64,000 nucleotides of DNA from Mesostigma viride (Eukaryota; Streptophyta; Mesostigmatophyceae; Mesostigmatales; Mesostigmataceae): positions 2,663,834-2,727,833 of the forward strand of contig RPFO01000418.1 of the NCBI GenBank assembly GCA_009746045.1. The letters run 5' to 3'. The notes under the pieces are model-generated. The model was given only the letters and a program-made list of their open reading frames with translations, did no database searches and was not told where the DNA came from. The position numbers and the translations under genes were made by a program. Below, in pieces: positions 1 to 9,318 of the stretch. Numbering within the stretch: the stretch's first letter is position 1; each line of letters opens with the position of its first letter.

Positions 1-799
1 AACAGCTCCGCCGAAGCTGGCCAAACCGCCGGAGTAGCGCCCCATCCTTCGCCCATGTCAAAAAGACCCGCAGCCGGGGAAAACGACATGGGGGTAAATT
101 TAAATTTTCTTTCCGTTGCACGACCAACTATACTATGCTTGGTCGAACAACTTAGCGGTTGTGCCACCATCTGCCTCGGCTACAAGACAGATGCAACCCG
201 CGCTAGAATGTGCAATTTTGCACAGGCGGCCATTGCCGCCATTGTGAAAGAAACAATTGCGGATCATTGCCTGCCTAGCTTGCTTAAGGCATGGCCCGCC
301 GACACACAAGCTGACATCATCCTAAATGAATTAACACCGGCATGCGTCACACACCGGCCTGAACAGTGCTGAAAACGCCACTACAAACAGCGTGGCCACG
401 CACCCCCAGGCTAGTGCGTTAACCGTACAGGTAGTTGTACAAGGTTCCCAAGACTGACAAACATAAAACGCGCCCATCGACCCCTTGGGCCGGTCCGAAT
501 CCACTTTACAATAATTAATCACGACTCACTAAATAACCCAAATCAGCCAAAGATTCGGTAAGCAACCAGCCGACCCTACAGGTCCCCACTTAACCTCAGC
601 TGGTGCAACCAAACACGAATCTTTGCAAGTGAAGTCGTATAAAACCTACAATTAATTTTCTCGGACCGCTAATTAATAGCCACCGACCCTTATAAACAAC
701 CGGGTCATCCAAGGAAAATTCGGGCGAGCAGGAAACCCTTTGTACAAATCGAATTAGTCAGCCCATGTCGCAGACAGCCTTCCACATCCAGGCCAAGGC
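1..799. other. Leader/5' flank of gypsy element 1, no assigned gene
   Basis: This stretch lies upstream of the gag start at 800. It holds one 105-codon ORF (55-372, +) with no recognisable domain. I looked for the end of a 5' LTR matching the 3' LTR at 8749-9318 (which ends GGCGTAACA) and for the primer-binding motif TGGTTATCGG and found neither. The 5' LTR is therefore probably left of the window, or the element is 5'-truncated. Confidence 0.4.
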
Positions 800-1873
800 A
801 TGGCGGCCTTATCTTTCCCGCATGCGTTAATTAAACTATATTCAGAGAAAACCGATTCTAATCCCCCTAAGCCCCCTGCTCTTCCCCTCTTTGCTAACCT
901 TCCCAAGCTGGATGTCAAGTCTACCCCTCAACAGTTTTTCACCTTTATTATGTTGCTTACCCAGAACACAGAGTCGTGGCAGAATCATAATAGATGGCGT
1001 CTCTCTGATGCTGTATTAGTTCCTCACTATCTTACAACCTGCATTACTCCTGAGCTTGCTAACCTCATTCAGTGTGAGTCTTTGGCCTCTCATGCCTACC
1101 CTAACTCTGTAGCAGAATTGTTTAAGCGTTTAGAGAACCATTTAGTCCCTCCTGATTCAGATTGGCAGGATAGATTAGCCTTTGGTACCTTGCAGCAGGG
1201 TACTAAATCATTTAAGGAGTATATGAAAGAGTTTGATGCTCAGATGGTACGAATTAGGGATTTGTCGGGTGCAGAAGTACGTGCTCGATTCCTCCAAGGC
1301 CTCAGTAGACCTTTATTACGTGAAGTCAAGCGCCAGTTCTCTGCCTACCGTTTTACTGATCTGCCCCTCAAGCATGTGCGCCAGCATCTCTTGCGAGTAG
1401 CAGATTTCTTCACCACTCCTTCTCTCCCTACCCGTTCCCGTATTAATAATATTATCCTTACCCCTGAGGAGGAGAACTCCTATGTAGAAGAATTAGATAT
1501 CTGCGTTGCTGATCTATCAGCTCTTGATGTCTCTCATATCACATGCTATCATTGTAAGGAAGTAGGTCATCTTAAACGTGAGTGCCCCAAGTTCCTTTCG
1601 GGTGCTCCCCCTCATCCCGACGCTCGCCCTCCTCGTACCCCTCAGCGTGCTCCTATTCGTCCTACTTCAGGACGCATTCCCTCAGCTACCCCTAGTAGGC
1701 TGAATGCTGTGCAGGCAGGACCCCCAGGGTTCCCCTATGATAATCAGGCTCCCGCACCCTCTTCGCTCCCTCGTGACCCTCCAGCAGTGGCTTTTTCGCC
1801 AGGGTCTTCTTCGGGGTTAGTTCCTATGGATTTGGGGGGGAGGGGGAACAGTAGGCCTGTCAGCCGGGGGTAA
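800..1873 (+). CDS. Gag of gypsy element 1
   Basis: A 357-residue capsid/nucleocapsid polyprotein. The N-terminal two thirds match the retrotransposon gag pattern (a helical segment around residues 45-200 with NHNRW, LIQCESLASHAYPNS and FLQGLSRPLLREV). A single zinc knuckle, CYHCKEVGHLKREC (CX2CX4HX4C), lies near residues 250-263, followed by a Pro/Arg-rich tail. It should package element RNA in cytoplasmic particles. The ATG at 800 is the first in this frame. The frame closes at a TAA after a G-run (1836-1851). A different frame then stays open up to the protease, which would fit frameshifting or a small indel. Gag of element 2 (24.8-25.9 kb) shares the knuckle and the CES(L/I)AS motif. Confidence 0.85.
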   Translation: MAALSFPHALIKLYSEKTDSNPPKPPALPLFANLPKLDVKSTPQQFFTFIMLLTQNTESWQNHNRWRLSDAVLVPHYLTTCITPELANLIQCESLASHAYPNSVAELFKRLENHLVPPDSDWQDRLAFGTLQQGTKSFKEYMKEFDAQMVRIRDLSGAEVRARFLQGLSRPLLREVKRQFSAYRFTDLPLKHVRQHLLRVADFFTTPSLPTRSRINNIILTPEEENSYVEELDICVADLSALDVSHITCYHCKEVGHLKRECPKFLSGAPPHPDARPPRTPQRAPIRPTSGRIPSATPSRLNAVQAGPPGFPYDNQAPAPSSLPRDPPAVAFSPGSSSGLVPMDLGGRGNSRPVSRG

Positions 1874-2047
1874 CCTGGACAGGTCCTTAGATAGTACCCC
1901 AGATAAAAATTTTTGCCTGCCTGTTTTTATAACCTCTGTAGGAGCTGAATCTTCCCTACCACTACGTGTGCGTCCTCTTATGTTCTTGAATGGTGGTTTA
2001 ACCGTTCCCCACACTGTTGTAGACCCTTTCTTGCATGCTGATGAACT

Positions 2048-3844
2048 TTGAATGTCTCTGTGTTGGTAGATAGCGGTGCGGCTAGCTCCTTTGTGAGCGA
2101 GGCCCTAGTTAGGCGTTTAGGACTAGTCCCTACCCCTCACACCAAACCTGTCACTGTTCATTATGCTGATGGTCGCACCAGTCATTCCCCGGGTACGGTG
2201 TCCCTTCCCCTGGTCATACAAGGACGTACTGTCAACCTGACGGCCACTATAGGCCCTATCACTACCGCTGATGTATTACTAGGATTAGATTGGCACCAGG
2301 ATAATAAGATTACTATTAATTATGATACCATGGTCATTTGGTTTCCAGATAGCTCTTACTGGGTACCGGAACGTCATTATAGATTGGAAAATTTATCCTT
2401 GGTAGATATTACTCCTCCTACACCTGTTGATCCTCCTGTAAGACCTATACCTGAAGTATTAATGTCCAATGATGAGTTGCGTTCTGAATTAAAGGAATAT
2501 GGATATTTATTATGTATGTTCCTTCAGTTAGAAGTACAGGAGATACCTATCACTAATAATAGTGTGGATATAGATATAAACACAGTGGATACAATAGGAG
2601 TGGGATTTACTGAAAATGAAATAGTAAGATACATGGCTGTGATAGATTCCTCAAAAGTTTTTGAAGAAAAGACTCCTTCTTATCCTCCTCCTCGTTCTGT
2701 TTTACACCGTGTAGTTATCAAGGACGGTGCAGTTCCTACGCACTCTCCGATGTATAGAATGGGCCCTACCGAGTTAAAGGAACTAAAACAGATTTTAGTG
2801 TCACTATTAGAAGCAGGATTGATAGAGCCTAGTAACTCTCCCTACTCAGCTGGTGTCCTGTTAGTTCCTAAGCCAAATGGCAAGTTTCGCCTAGTTACTG
2901 ATTATAGGAAGTTGAATGATATTACTGTGAAGTCTAAATACCCTCTACCTCGTATTGATGATATATTTAATAAGGTTAAAGGTTCCACTTGTTTCACAGT
3001 ACTGGATTGTGCGGATGGTTTTTGGCAGTTGCGGATAGCTCCTGAGGATTGCCATAAAACCGCCTTTGCTACCCCTTTTGGTCATTACCAGTTTAGAGTA
3101 GCGGCTATGGGACTCTGTAACTCGCCTGCCTCTTTTCAAATGTTAATGAATGAAGTGCTTAGACCTGTTATGGGAAATTCTCACCTTCCTCAGGTGTCCT
3201 CTGATTTAAAGGATCCTTCCTTCTCCTCTGTTTCTTTATCTGAGCATGACCGTTCTTGTGCTCAAGCTTACTTAGATGATATTCTTATTTACTCTCCTGA
3301 TTTTGAAACGCACCTACGTGATTTAAAGAAAGTATTAGAAATAATGGCTGAAAATTCTTTGTGGGCGCGCCGTGCTAAAGTTCGTTCGGGTAGGAGTGTC
3401 CCATTTTTAGGGCACGTTCTGTCAGATGCCGGGGTCGCTACCGACCCGGATAAAACTAAGTCAATTCAGGAATGGCCTACTCCTACCGACGTTAAAGGTG
3501 TACGTAGTTTTCTAGGAATTGCTTCTTACTATAGGCGTTTTATCCCGCGTTTCGCAACTATAGCAGCCCCTATTAATCATTTATTAAAGAAGGATATCCC
3601 CTTTGTTTGGAGTAGTGAATGTCAGTCGGCTTTTCAGTGTCTAAAATCCCTACTCCTTTCCCCTCCTGTACTCATCCTACCGGATACTACTAAACCCTTT
3701 GTGGTAGCTACAGATGCTAGTAAGGTAGCTATAGGGGCGTCCTTCTCCAGGATCAGGGTCAGGGCTTACAGCCAATTGAGTATATCTCTAGGACAATGCT
3801 CCCTGCGGAGCGTAACTATCCCGTACACCAGCAGGAACTCTTAG
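2048..3844 (+). CDS. Pol of gypsy element 1: protease and reverse transcriptase
   Basis: An open frame of 598 codons, bounded upstream by TGA at 2042. It starts inside the aspartic protease (catalytic DSGAASSF at about residues 8-15; conserved VLLGLDW near 75). The reverse transcriptase follows: LVPKPNGKFRLVTDYRKLN, LPRIDDIF, the catalytic TVLDCADGFWQL, and AYLDDILIYS with YLDD at about residue 408. The RNase H connection begins at FVVATDAS (about residue 554). The segment just upstream of the protease (LNGGLTVPHTVVDPF) lies in another frame and matches the same region in element 2, so the true pol start is earlier and at least one indel is present. The frame runs out at 3844 after a -1 shift near 3750. 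Confidence 0.88.
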   Translation: MNVSVLVDSGAASSFVSEALVRRLGLVPTPHTKPVTVHYADGRTSHSPGTVSLPLVIQGRTVNLTATIGPITTADVLLGLDWHQDNKITINYDTMVIWFPDSSYWVPERHYRLENLSLVDITPPTPVDPPVRPIPEVLMSNDELRSELKEYGYLLCMFLQLEVQEIPITNNSVDIDINTVDTIGVGFTENEIVRYMAVIDSSKVFEEKTPSYPPPRSVLHRVVIKDGAVPTHSPMYRMGPTELKELKQILVSLLEAGLIEPSNSPYSAGVLLVPKPNGKFRLVTDYRKLNDITVKSKYPLPRIDDIFNKVKGSTCFTVLDCADGFWQLRIAPEDCHKTAFATPFGHYQFRVAAMGLCNSPASFQMLMNEVLRPVMGNSHLPQVSSDLKDPSFSSVSLSEHDRSCAQAYLDDILIYSPDFETHLRDLKKVLEIMAENSLWARRAKVRSGRSVPFLGHVLSDAGVATDPDKTKSIQEWPTPTDVKGVRSFLGIASYYRRFIPRFATIAAPINHLLKKDIPFVWSSECQSAFQCLKSLLLSPPVLILPDTTKPFVVATDASKVAIGASFSRIRVRAYSQLSISLGQCSLRSVTIPYTSRNS

Positions 3845-4347
3845 CGGTGGTGTATTGTTGCCACGCGTGGCAGCACTTTCTTAAAGGTGCTCAATTTGAT
3901 GTCTGCCTGAATGAACCCTGTGAGCTAGATCCTTATAGGTTAGTTATCCAAACGGATCACCGTCCCCTTACCCATCTTCTCTCCCAACCCAACCTTACCC
4001 CTCGGCAAGCGCGCTGGATGGAATTTTTAGCACAGTTTTCCCCTTTTAAACTTCAGTATGTTAAGGGTGTAGATAACATAGTACCAGATGCACTCTCTCG
4101 TCGTGCAGATTACTCCTTTTTCGAGGACCTTGATGTTCTCAATACTACTCTAGTTCCTACTACTATGGGTGTAACCCCTTATGGTGAACTACCTGATGAT
4201 GAATCCTATGCCTACCTCTTTCATACAGCTGTTCGCATGCCTGATCTCCTTTCTCACGTAGGACTCTCTCTCCCGTGTGAGGCCCTTCCCGTGGCCTCGG
4301 TGGGGGGGAGGGGAAAAATAAAATTTCTATACCGCTTAGCCATATAG
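3790..4347 (+). CDS. RNase H domain of gypsy element 1 pol
   Basis: This continues pol in the -1 frame. It reads MLPAERNYPVHQQELLAVVY, then TDHRPLTHLL and the Ty3 connector VKGVDNIVPDALSRRADY. RNase H degrades template RNA during reverse transcription. The frame joins the RT frame near 3748-3752, where a single base offset separates FSR from the expected QDQGQG; the same offset occurs in element 2. The frame ends shortly after a run of Gs at 4301-4314, beyond which the integrase continues in the third frame. ATG 3796 is internal and not a real start. Confidence 0.82.
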   Translation, partial: RTMLPAERNYPVHQQELLAVVYCCHAWQHFLKGAQFDVCLNEPCELDPYRLVIQTDHRPLTHLLSQPNLTPRQARWMEFLAQFSPFKLQYVKGVDNIVPDALSRRADYSFFEDLDVLNTTLVPTTMGVTPYGELPDDESYAYLFHTAVRMPDLLSHVGLSLPCEALPVASVGGRGKIKFLYRLAI

Positions 4348-4457
4348 CGACTAGGTCAGGAAAGTCTTATGAAAACATAGTCCCTCTAGGACCTCCCCTT
4401 CTCTTTGGCAAGGCGGTAGGAGATCTCTTTAAACCTGTTCTGGATACCTCTGTAGCG

Positions 4458-5306
4458 ATGCCTACCTCTGATCTTGAACGTCTTATTAGTAGATTTACGG
4501 CCACTGAGCCGGAAGCATTAGCTGCCATTGCTGCACATCCCCAACAATTAGGCAAGCACCCTTGTAAATTTGTAGGTGGGTTTTTATATGTGCAGATAGC
4601 AGATTCTCCCCCTCAATGGCGCCTGTATGTCCCTCCTATCTGTCGCTCCTCCTTGCTCTTTGAGTTGCATGACTTAGCTGCTCATCAGGGTGGTAAACGG
4701 GTACGGGACCTAGTAGCCCGCTCTTATTACTGGCCTTCCCTTTATAAGGATGTAGATGAGTATGTTAGAACTTGTCAATCTTGCCAGGAGATGAAACCCA
4801 ATAACGTAGGACAGATAGCAGAACCTAGGACCTTGCCTGACCCCATCATGCCGTGGGATTCTATCATGATGGATTTTGTAGGACCTTTTAGAAAGAATGA
4901 TAGGGGCAATGCCCAGATCCTTGTGTTCATAGATCGTTTTACTCGTATGTGCCATCTCGTGCCGTGTCCTTTAGAACTCACAGCACGTGATTGCGCACGC
5001 CTATACCTCAATAATGTATACAGATATCATGGTTTGAGTAGGCAGTTTATTAGTGATAAGGATAAGTTATTTACCTCAGATTTTTGGCAGCAGTTTTTCG
5101 CTGCCATCGGTACCAAGGTTACCTACGGTACTGCCTACCACTCCTCCTCCTCTCATTTAGTAGAGCGTCTTAATAGGGTAGTAGAAGAAGCGCTTAGGCA
5201 CTATGTTAATGGCTCGGGAAGTGATTGGGAGGATTATTTATGTTTGGTAGAGTTCTCCCTCAACAATTGTCCCCAAGCTGCGCATGGATATACGCCCTTC
5301 TTCTAG
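4458..5306 (+). CDS. Integrase zinc-binding and core domains of gypsy element 1
   Basis: It inserts the cDNA into the genome. Visible in order: the HHCC zinc finger (HDLAAHQGGKRVRDL, then CQSCQEMK), and the DDE core with DFVGPF (first Asp), SDKDKLFTSDFW (second Asp) and HLVERLNRVVEEAL (Glu). The frame ends in TAG after HGYTPFF. In element 2 the same point reads TPFFLNSGRHPLTPP, so the stop here follows a one-base deletion in a T-rich stretch. The ATG at 4458 is internal to the polyprotein. Confidence 0.87.
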   Translation: MPTSDLERLISRFTATEPEALAAIAAHPQQLGKHPCKFVGGFLYVQIADSPPQWRLYVPPICRSSLLFELHDLAAHQGGKRVRDLVARSYYWPSLYKDVDEYVRTCQSCQEMKPNNVGQIAEPRTLPDPIMPWDSIMMDFVGPFRKNDRGNAQILVFIDRFTRMCHLVPCPLELTARDCARLYLNNVYRYHGLSRQFISDKDKLFTSDFWQQFFAAIGTKVTYGTAYHSSSSHLVERLNRVVEEALRHYVNGSGSDWEDYLCLVEFSLNNCPQAAHGYTPFF

Positions 5307-5370
5307 ATACTGGTAGACAGCCTCTTACCCTACCTCTCTCTTAGCTAGTCCTCTACGGGACAAGGATGAT

Positions 5371-5982
5371 GTGTCCCGAGATACTGTAGAAGGTGTACAG
5401 TCCTTACTAGATAGAATGAAAACTGCTCATGACCACGCGATCTCAGGGTACCAAAAAGCTCAGTCTAAGTACCTTGCTAGGTTGCGTGCCTCCTTAGATA
5501 GAAGAGCACCTGAGATAGAAATAGGAGATCTAGTATTAGTAGAAGGCCCCCGTGTTGGCCGTTTTGCTCATAAGTTTGAAGCAGAACTTAAGGTCAAACT
5601 TAGGCCCGCCTTCTTAGGACCCTTCCATGTGTTGTCTAGAGTAGGAAATTTCTTATATAAAGTCGATATCCCTACCTCTTGGCAGACACATTCAAACACC
5701 TTCCATAGAAGCCAGCTGAAACTGTACCACCCTAGTACGTTCGCTGGTAGAGAGCTAGCGCCTGCCCCTTTAGAGCATAACCCTGACACTGGGGAAGTAG
5801 AAGACGAAGTAGAAAGCATCGTGGCCCATAGAGATATCAAAAAGGGCCGCGGTACCCAGCGTCAGTATAAAGTGAAGTGGATGTATGCTCGTAGTGAAGT
5901 AGATAAGGTCTGGTATACGGAGAGTGAGCTAGATGGGTGTAGTCGCCTGCTGCAGGAATATAAAACCCTGCACAAGCTCTAG
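5371..5982 (+). CDS. Integrase C-terminus plus chromodomain of gypsy element 1
   Basis: A 203-codon frame. The first part is the SH3-like integrase tail (VLVEGPRVGRFAHKF, LRPAFLGPFHVL, FLYKVDIP). It ends in a chromodomain: EDEVESIVAHRDIKKGRG, QYKVKWMYAR, WYTESELDGCSRLLQEY. This makes the element a chromovirus. In that clade the chromodomain is thought to steer integration to modified chromatin. A homologous tail sits in element 2 at 46,631-46,966. It is out of frame with the preceding integrase ORF because of indels between 5300 and 5370. Confidence 0.85.
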   Translation: MSRDTVEGVQSLLDRMKTAHDHAISGYQKAQSKYLARLRASLDRRAPEIEIGDLVLVEGPRVGRFAHKFEAELKVKLRPAFLGPFHVLSRVGNFLYKVDIPTSWQTHSNTFHRSQLKLYHPSTFAGRELAPAPLEHNPDTGEVEDEVESIVAHRDIKKGRGTQRQYKVKWMYARSEVDKVWYTESELDGCSRLLQEYKTLHKL

Positions 5983-6340
5983 TTGTAGACCTTCTCCTCT
6001 CTTATGTTATGTCTGCTGTCGACGGGTGGTTGGTTGTCCCCTCCCCTCCGCAGCCGTCATGTCAGAGCCTACCCCTCCGGCTGAGAGCCCGCTGCCGTCC
6101 CGCCCCTACCGGACCCTGAGCTGTACTTCGAGGCCCTTCCGGGCCGCTGGGTGTCACGGTCCAGTTTCCGGGTGGCATCGTGCAGCCGGCCCTCCAGGCC
6201 CAACATGCGGGTTTAGTCAGGGCTGCTCTCTTCGGGGTCACGTGGTACGGTCCCTCCCCTGCTGAACCGCACCAGCTTGTTTTGCACGGGTTCGACGATG
6301 CCGGGCACTGTTTGTAGAATGTGGCTCCAGCTGTCCAGCC

Positions 6341-7684
6341 TTGGGACAGATAGCTGCGGTTCTCCAGTGCCCCAGGGTGTTTTCCTACCTTTCTACCCCT
6401 GTGGGCCGCTCCTGCCTACGGGATGTGTTCCCCTGGCTTCCGGCCGAGGGTGATGCGGAAATAGATGAGAACCCCTGCGACCTTCTACGGGCAGTAGAGT
6501 TCATGGAGATAGCAGACCAGACAGCGGGCGTAGGATTGGGCGACCCTACTCCTACGGACGCGCCGGTAGAGGCACAGTATTCTCCTGAGTATTCGGCCTC
6601 CCCTGCGGCGTCCTCCTCTTCAGTGTCGGCGCCTTCCCCTGTCCCGTCTTCACCGAGGTCGGTCCTGTGCGCATCGGTGGAGCCTACCCCTTTGGGCTCT
6701 GGTCGTGAGCCTGATCCTCTTTCGGCGACAGTTTCTGCGATGCAGGCGCAGATCCAGTCCCTGACGGCGGCCTTCGGGGCCTTCATGGCGGCCCAGGCGC
6801 ACGCTCCAGCCACGCCAGGTGGGGTGTCTGCCGCAGCTGTGCCCCCTTCCCCTTCGGTCGCCTCGACGTCTACGGGTCCGTCTGTGCCGCGCGAGCCCTC
6901 GGCGGCTGCGGTTCCCTCTGTTGCTGCGGCTCCTACGCCTTCGGCTACCTCTGCGCCTGCTACTGACGTACCTGCGCCTCGGCGCGAGTCCGCCGTCCCA
7001 GCGGCCGCGCCCGTCGCCGCCGCGTCCGAGCCGCCCACCACGTCAGCGCCGCCCTCGCGGGGTTTCTTCAGCGACCCGGGCGGTCTTCCCAGGCTTTGGG
7101 AGGGCGGTCCTCCGCAGAGGATCCCGGTGCCTGACTGGAGCTTAGACGGTAACCAGTCGTATGCCGGATTGCCTGTCCCCACGGGCCCTATTTTCAACAT
7201 GTGGCCTGGTGGTGCTCCGCCCCCAGAGACCGGCGCGCCAGCTGCGGAGGCGGGTCCGTCGCGACCCCCTGCGGCATCGGGTCCGACGCGGCCCCCTGTT
7301 GTACCGGCGCCGTCTGCGTCTGTGCCGGTTCCTACCCCTTCGTCGGCCCCTGTCCCTTCGGCCCCGCGGTCTTTGGCTGCGGTTGTTCGGTCCAGTGGCT
7401 CTGACCCTCGCGCCACCCGCGCTGCCGATTCCCTTCGGGAGTTGTCAGAGGGCGATCGGGATCGGGCCCCTTCTGTGGTGCATGCGACTCCGGAGTCGCG
7501 CGACACGCCTGTCTTTGGGTACGGTATGTCTGCGCTCGCCTGCCGCCAGTGTGACCTGCCGCGCGCCTCCGCCGAGCTTGCCATTTCGCCCATGTCCTAC
7601 GGGTTCTCCAGGTGTGTCGGGCGCCGCGGGACCGTGGCCTACCAGTTGAGACTGATCGGCCTCCTTTCGATATGGTTATTTTAG
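6341..7684 (+). CDS. Third ORF of gypsy element 1, N-terminal and middle part (unknown function)
   Basis: I do not recognise this family. It follows the chromodomain by about 350 bases, a position where most Ty3/gypsy elements go straight to the LTR. The frame is open a little upstream of 6341 and begins ECGSSCPALG, PRVFSYLSTPV, LRDVFPWLPAEG. Element 2 has the counterpart ECPCNTC, PRLLLLLVPPLV, LLRSRFPWYLPLEG at 47.7-47.9 kb. A long Ala/Pro/Ser-rich low-complexity middle follows (about residues 75-390), containing a short possible coiled coil (MQAQIQSLTAAFGAFMAAQ). The frame ends at 7684, and the protein continues in the overlapping frame from 7612. No signal peptide, zinc finger or catalytic motif is evident. 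A long antisense ORF here is a GC-rich shadow. Confidence 0.6.
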   Translation: MGQIAAVLQCPRVFSYLSTPVGRSCLRDVFPWLPAEGDAEIDENPCDLLRAVEFMEIADQTAGVGLGDPTPTDAPVEAQYSPEYSASPAASSSSVSAPSPVPSSPRSVLCASVEPTPLGSGREPDPLSATVSAMQAQIQSLTAAFGAFMAAQAHAPATPGGVSAAAVPPSPSVASTSTGPSVPREPSAAAVPSVAAAPTPSATSAPATDVPAPRRESAVPAAAPVAAASEPPTTSAPPSRGFFSDPGGLPRLWEGGPPQRIPVPDWSLDGNQSYAGLPVPTGPIFNMWPGGAPPPETGAPAAEAGPSRPPAASGPTRPPVVPAPSASVPVPTPSSAPVPSAPRSLAAVVRSSGSDPRATRAADSLRELSEGDRDRAPSVVHATPESRDTPVFGYGMSALACRQCDLPRASAELAISPMSYGFSRCVGRRGTVAYQLRLIGLLSIWLF

Positions 7685-8379
7685 CTGATCCGGTGTTCCA
7701 GGGTGAGATCCTGGTTCGGCGCGTCCTGTATCGCTGGGCTAGGCGCCACAATGACTTGGACACCTACGGCGGGTTCCAGTGGGCTTACCCTCCGCCTCTG
7801 GGCATTATGGCCTCAGATGCCCTTACGGTAGAGTTTCCTGCGGTGCCGGGTGCCACGTACAGCACGGTCCTTCAGCCCATCCTAGAGTGGGATGCCCGTC
7901 GTCCAGCGCCCATCCCGGGCCAGGGTTTGGACTCTCGGGGTCATCCTCCTCCCCGGGCTAGCGACTACCTCGAGACGTTCGGGTCGCGACAGTGTGCCCG
8001 TCGGTGGCGCTCCCGTGAGATTCGGCATATCCGGTTGTGGCCGTCCAACGTGGAGCCCCTGGTAGATCTGTTTTTCCCGACGGGTATGCGCCCTCGGATC
8101 CGGTACCATCGCCTGCTCCTGCGGGCTCTCTGCCTGATCGCGGTAGAGCCTTTCCTACGCCTCTTTGCCTGTGGTTTCCTGGACTGGGCCCGGGGCCAGG
8201 TCGTTCTTACGCAGCATAGGTATTACTGGGCCTTCCTGGGTCTTTTTCCTGACGGCGTGTGGGCCGATGTTTTCCTCACTGTAGATAGGCACGACAATGC
8301 TGAGGATGTGTCTCACTACCAGGCGTACCTGGATGTCCTGCTGGCCTCCCGTGGTACCTACCAGACGGATGGCCATTAG
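7612..8379 (+). CDS. Third ORF of gypsy element 1, C-terminal domain (unknown function)
   Basis: 255 codons overlapping the end of the preceding frame, probably one protein split by an indel near 7.6 kb. The C-terminal block VVLTQHRYYWAFLGLFPDG, then VSHYQAYLDVLLASRG, aligns by eye with FTHPQFFAGFLAMWPPG, then VSPYQVAFERDLRSYPG in element 2 (about 55.83-55.98 kb). Shared residues include the H/F pair, FL, P-G-W, R, VS-YQ and the final L-S-G. A hydrophobic patch (LLLRALCLIAVEPF) precedes it but is too broken for a confident membrane segment. The stop at 8379 is about 360 bases before the PPT. It could be an accessory capsid-like or envelope-position protein; nothing visible decides this. Confidence 0.6.
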   Translation: MCRAPRDRGLPVETDRPPFDMVILADPVFQGEILVRRVLYRWARRHNDLDTYGGFQWAYPPPLGIMASDALTVEFPAVPGATYSTVLQPILEWDARRPAPIPGQGLDSRGHPPPRASDYLETFGSRQCARRWRSREIRHIRLWPSNVEPLVDLFFPTGMRPRIRYHRLLLRALCLIAVEPFLRLFACGFLDWARGQVVLTQHRYYWAFLGLFPDGVWADVFLTVDRHDNAEDVSHYQAYLDVLLASRGTYQTDGH

Positions 8380-8736
8380 ATAGAGGGCCTTAGGCCCGAC
8401 CTGAGGGTGTTGTCCCTCCGGTATATAGAGTCGCCCTCACGTTCTGGCCAGTTGACTGGTCGTTCTTGGTCCTTGGTACTGATTTGTTTACTCTGTGTGT
8501 CCTGCCCAGTGCCGTTCCCCCCGGCAAGGACTTTGTTCCAGGCAGTTAGGGGAACCTACCACCAGGCTTGGTGCTGGCTAACCCTACACCTCCCGGCGTG
8601 GTGGTGGAGACCGAGTTAATACGTTGGTGCCTTGTATCTTGGATGGTCTGCCGATTGTGTTGGTGTGTGCTGGGTGCATTAGGTTTCCTACCCCTTGTTT
8701 CCTCCCTGTGCGTAGGGAGAGGGCTCCCTACCTTTG

Positions 8737-8748
8737 TGGGGGGGGAGG
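8737..8748 (+). promoter_or_regulatory. Polypurine tract of gypsy element 1
   Basis: The run GGGGGGGGAGG directly abuts the TG that opens the 3' LTR. This is the expected plus-strand primer position. Confidence 0.8.
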
Positions 8749-9318
8749 TGTTACGTCGCGTAACAATTCGTTGTAGTTACGGACGTAAATTAGGTCTTTT
8801 GCCTCGGTTGTCCCTAGGTTTACGTGTAGCTCCTACCGGGACACTATTGTCCTCGTAACAGTACTGTGGTACATTGGGTGCCTTTGGGCGCCGCGCCGCG
8901 TACTTTACTAGTGGTCCTGATCCTTTGGTAGAATGTAGTGGACCAGCGTGCATCTGTAGATGTAGTGGACCAGCGTGCATCTGTAGGCGAGGGCCATGTC
9001 GGCCCGAGCGTGTTGGACCGTTGGTGACCATTTATGCATGTTCTACCCCTCGTGTGTGCACTCGGCGTGTGTTAAATGAATTAACACATATAGGCTTGGG
9101 TCACGGCAGTGTAGTTGTGTTTCCTTCCTCTATTCCTGGAGTAAACGGGTTGTGTAAATGGCCTATGGCGTATTACAGTAACACTTACGTTAATGCATTG
9201 AGATCTGGATCGTCTCGTTCGTCTTTCGCTAGAGGTTTAACTAGAGGAGGCTTGACTAGTTTAGGTAGCATCAGGCCAGGTAGAGGTAGAGGTAGTGGTA
9301 GATACCCGCGGCGTAACA
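8749..9318 (+). repeat. 3' LTR of gypsy element 1
   Basis: It starts TGTTACG and ends CGTAACA, a perfect 7-bp terminal inverted pair, immediately after the PPT. Length is 570 bp. It contains a tandem 29-bp duplication (about 8936-8990) and a GCGCCGCGCC motif also seen in the LTRs of element 2 and in the LTR-like block at 21,946. No second copy is in the window, so identity between its LTRs cannot be judged. Confidence 0.8.

Larger units (their letters stand above)
1..9318 (+). mobile_element. Ty3/gypsy chromovirus, element 1 (5' end outside window)
   Basis: Domains appear in Ty3/gypsy order on the plus strand: gag with zinc knuckle (800-1873), protease and reverse transcriptase (2048-3844), RNase H (3790-4347), integrase (4458-5306), integrase C-terminus plus chromodomain (5371-5982), a third ORF (about 6300-8379), a G-rich polypurine tract (8737-8748) and a 3' LTR (8749-9318). 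The pol frame changes several times, near C-, T- and G-rich stretches, so most of the protein is readable but the copy looks inactive. Base usage is AT-richer in gag/pol than in element 2, so the two are related but well diverged. The left boundary is not visible; 1 is the window edge. Confidence 0.85.

Noticed and set aside
6385..7593. A 402-codon minus-strand ORF
   Set aside because: A GC-rich shadow of the gypsy third ORF. The plus frame is supported by homology to element 2; the minus frame shows no motif.
6341..8379. Interpretation of the third ORF as a retroviral-type envelope
   Set aside because: No signal peptide, furin-like site or clear membrane anchor is visible in either element; position alone is not enough.
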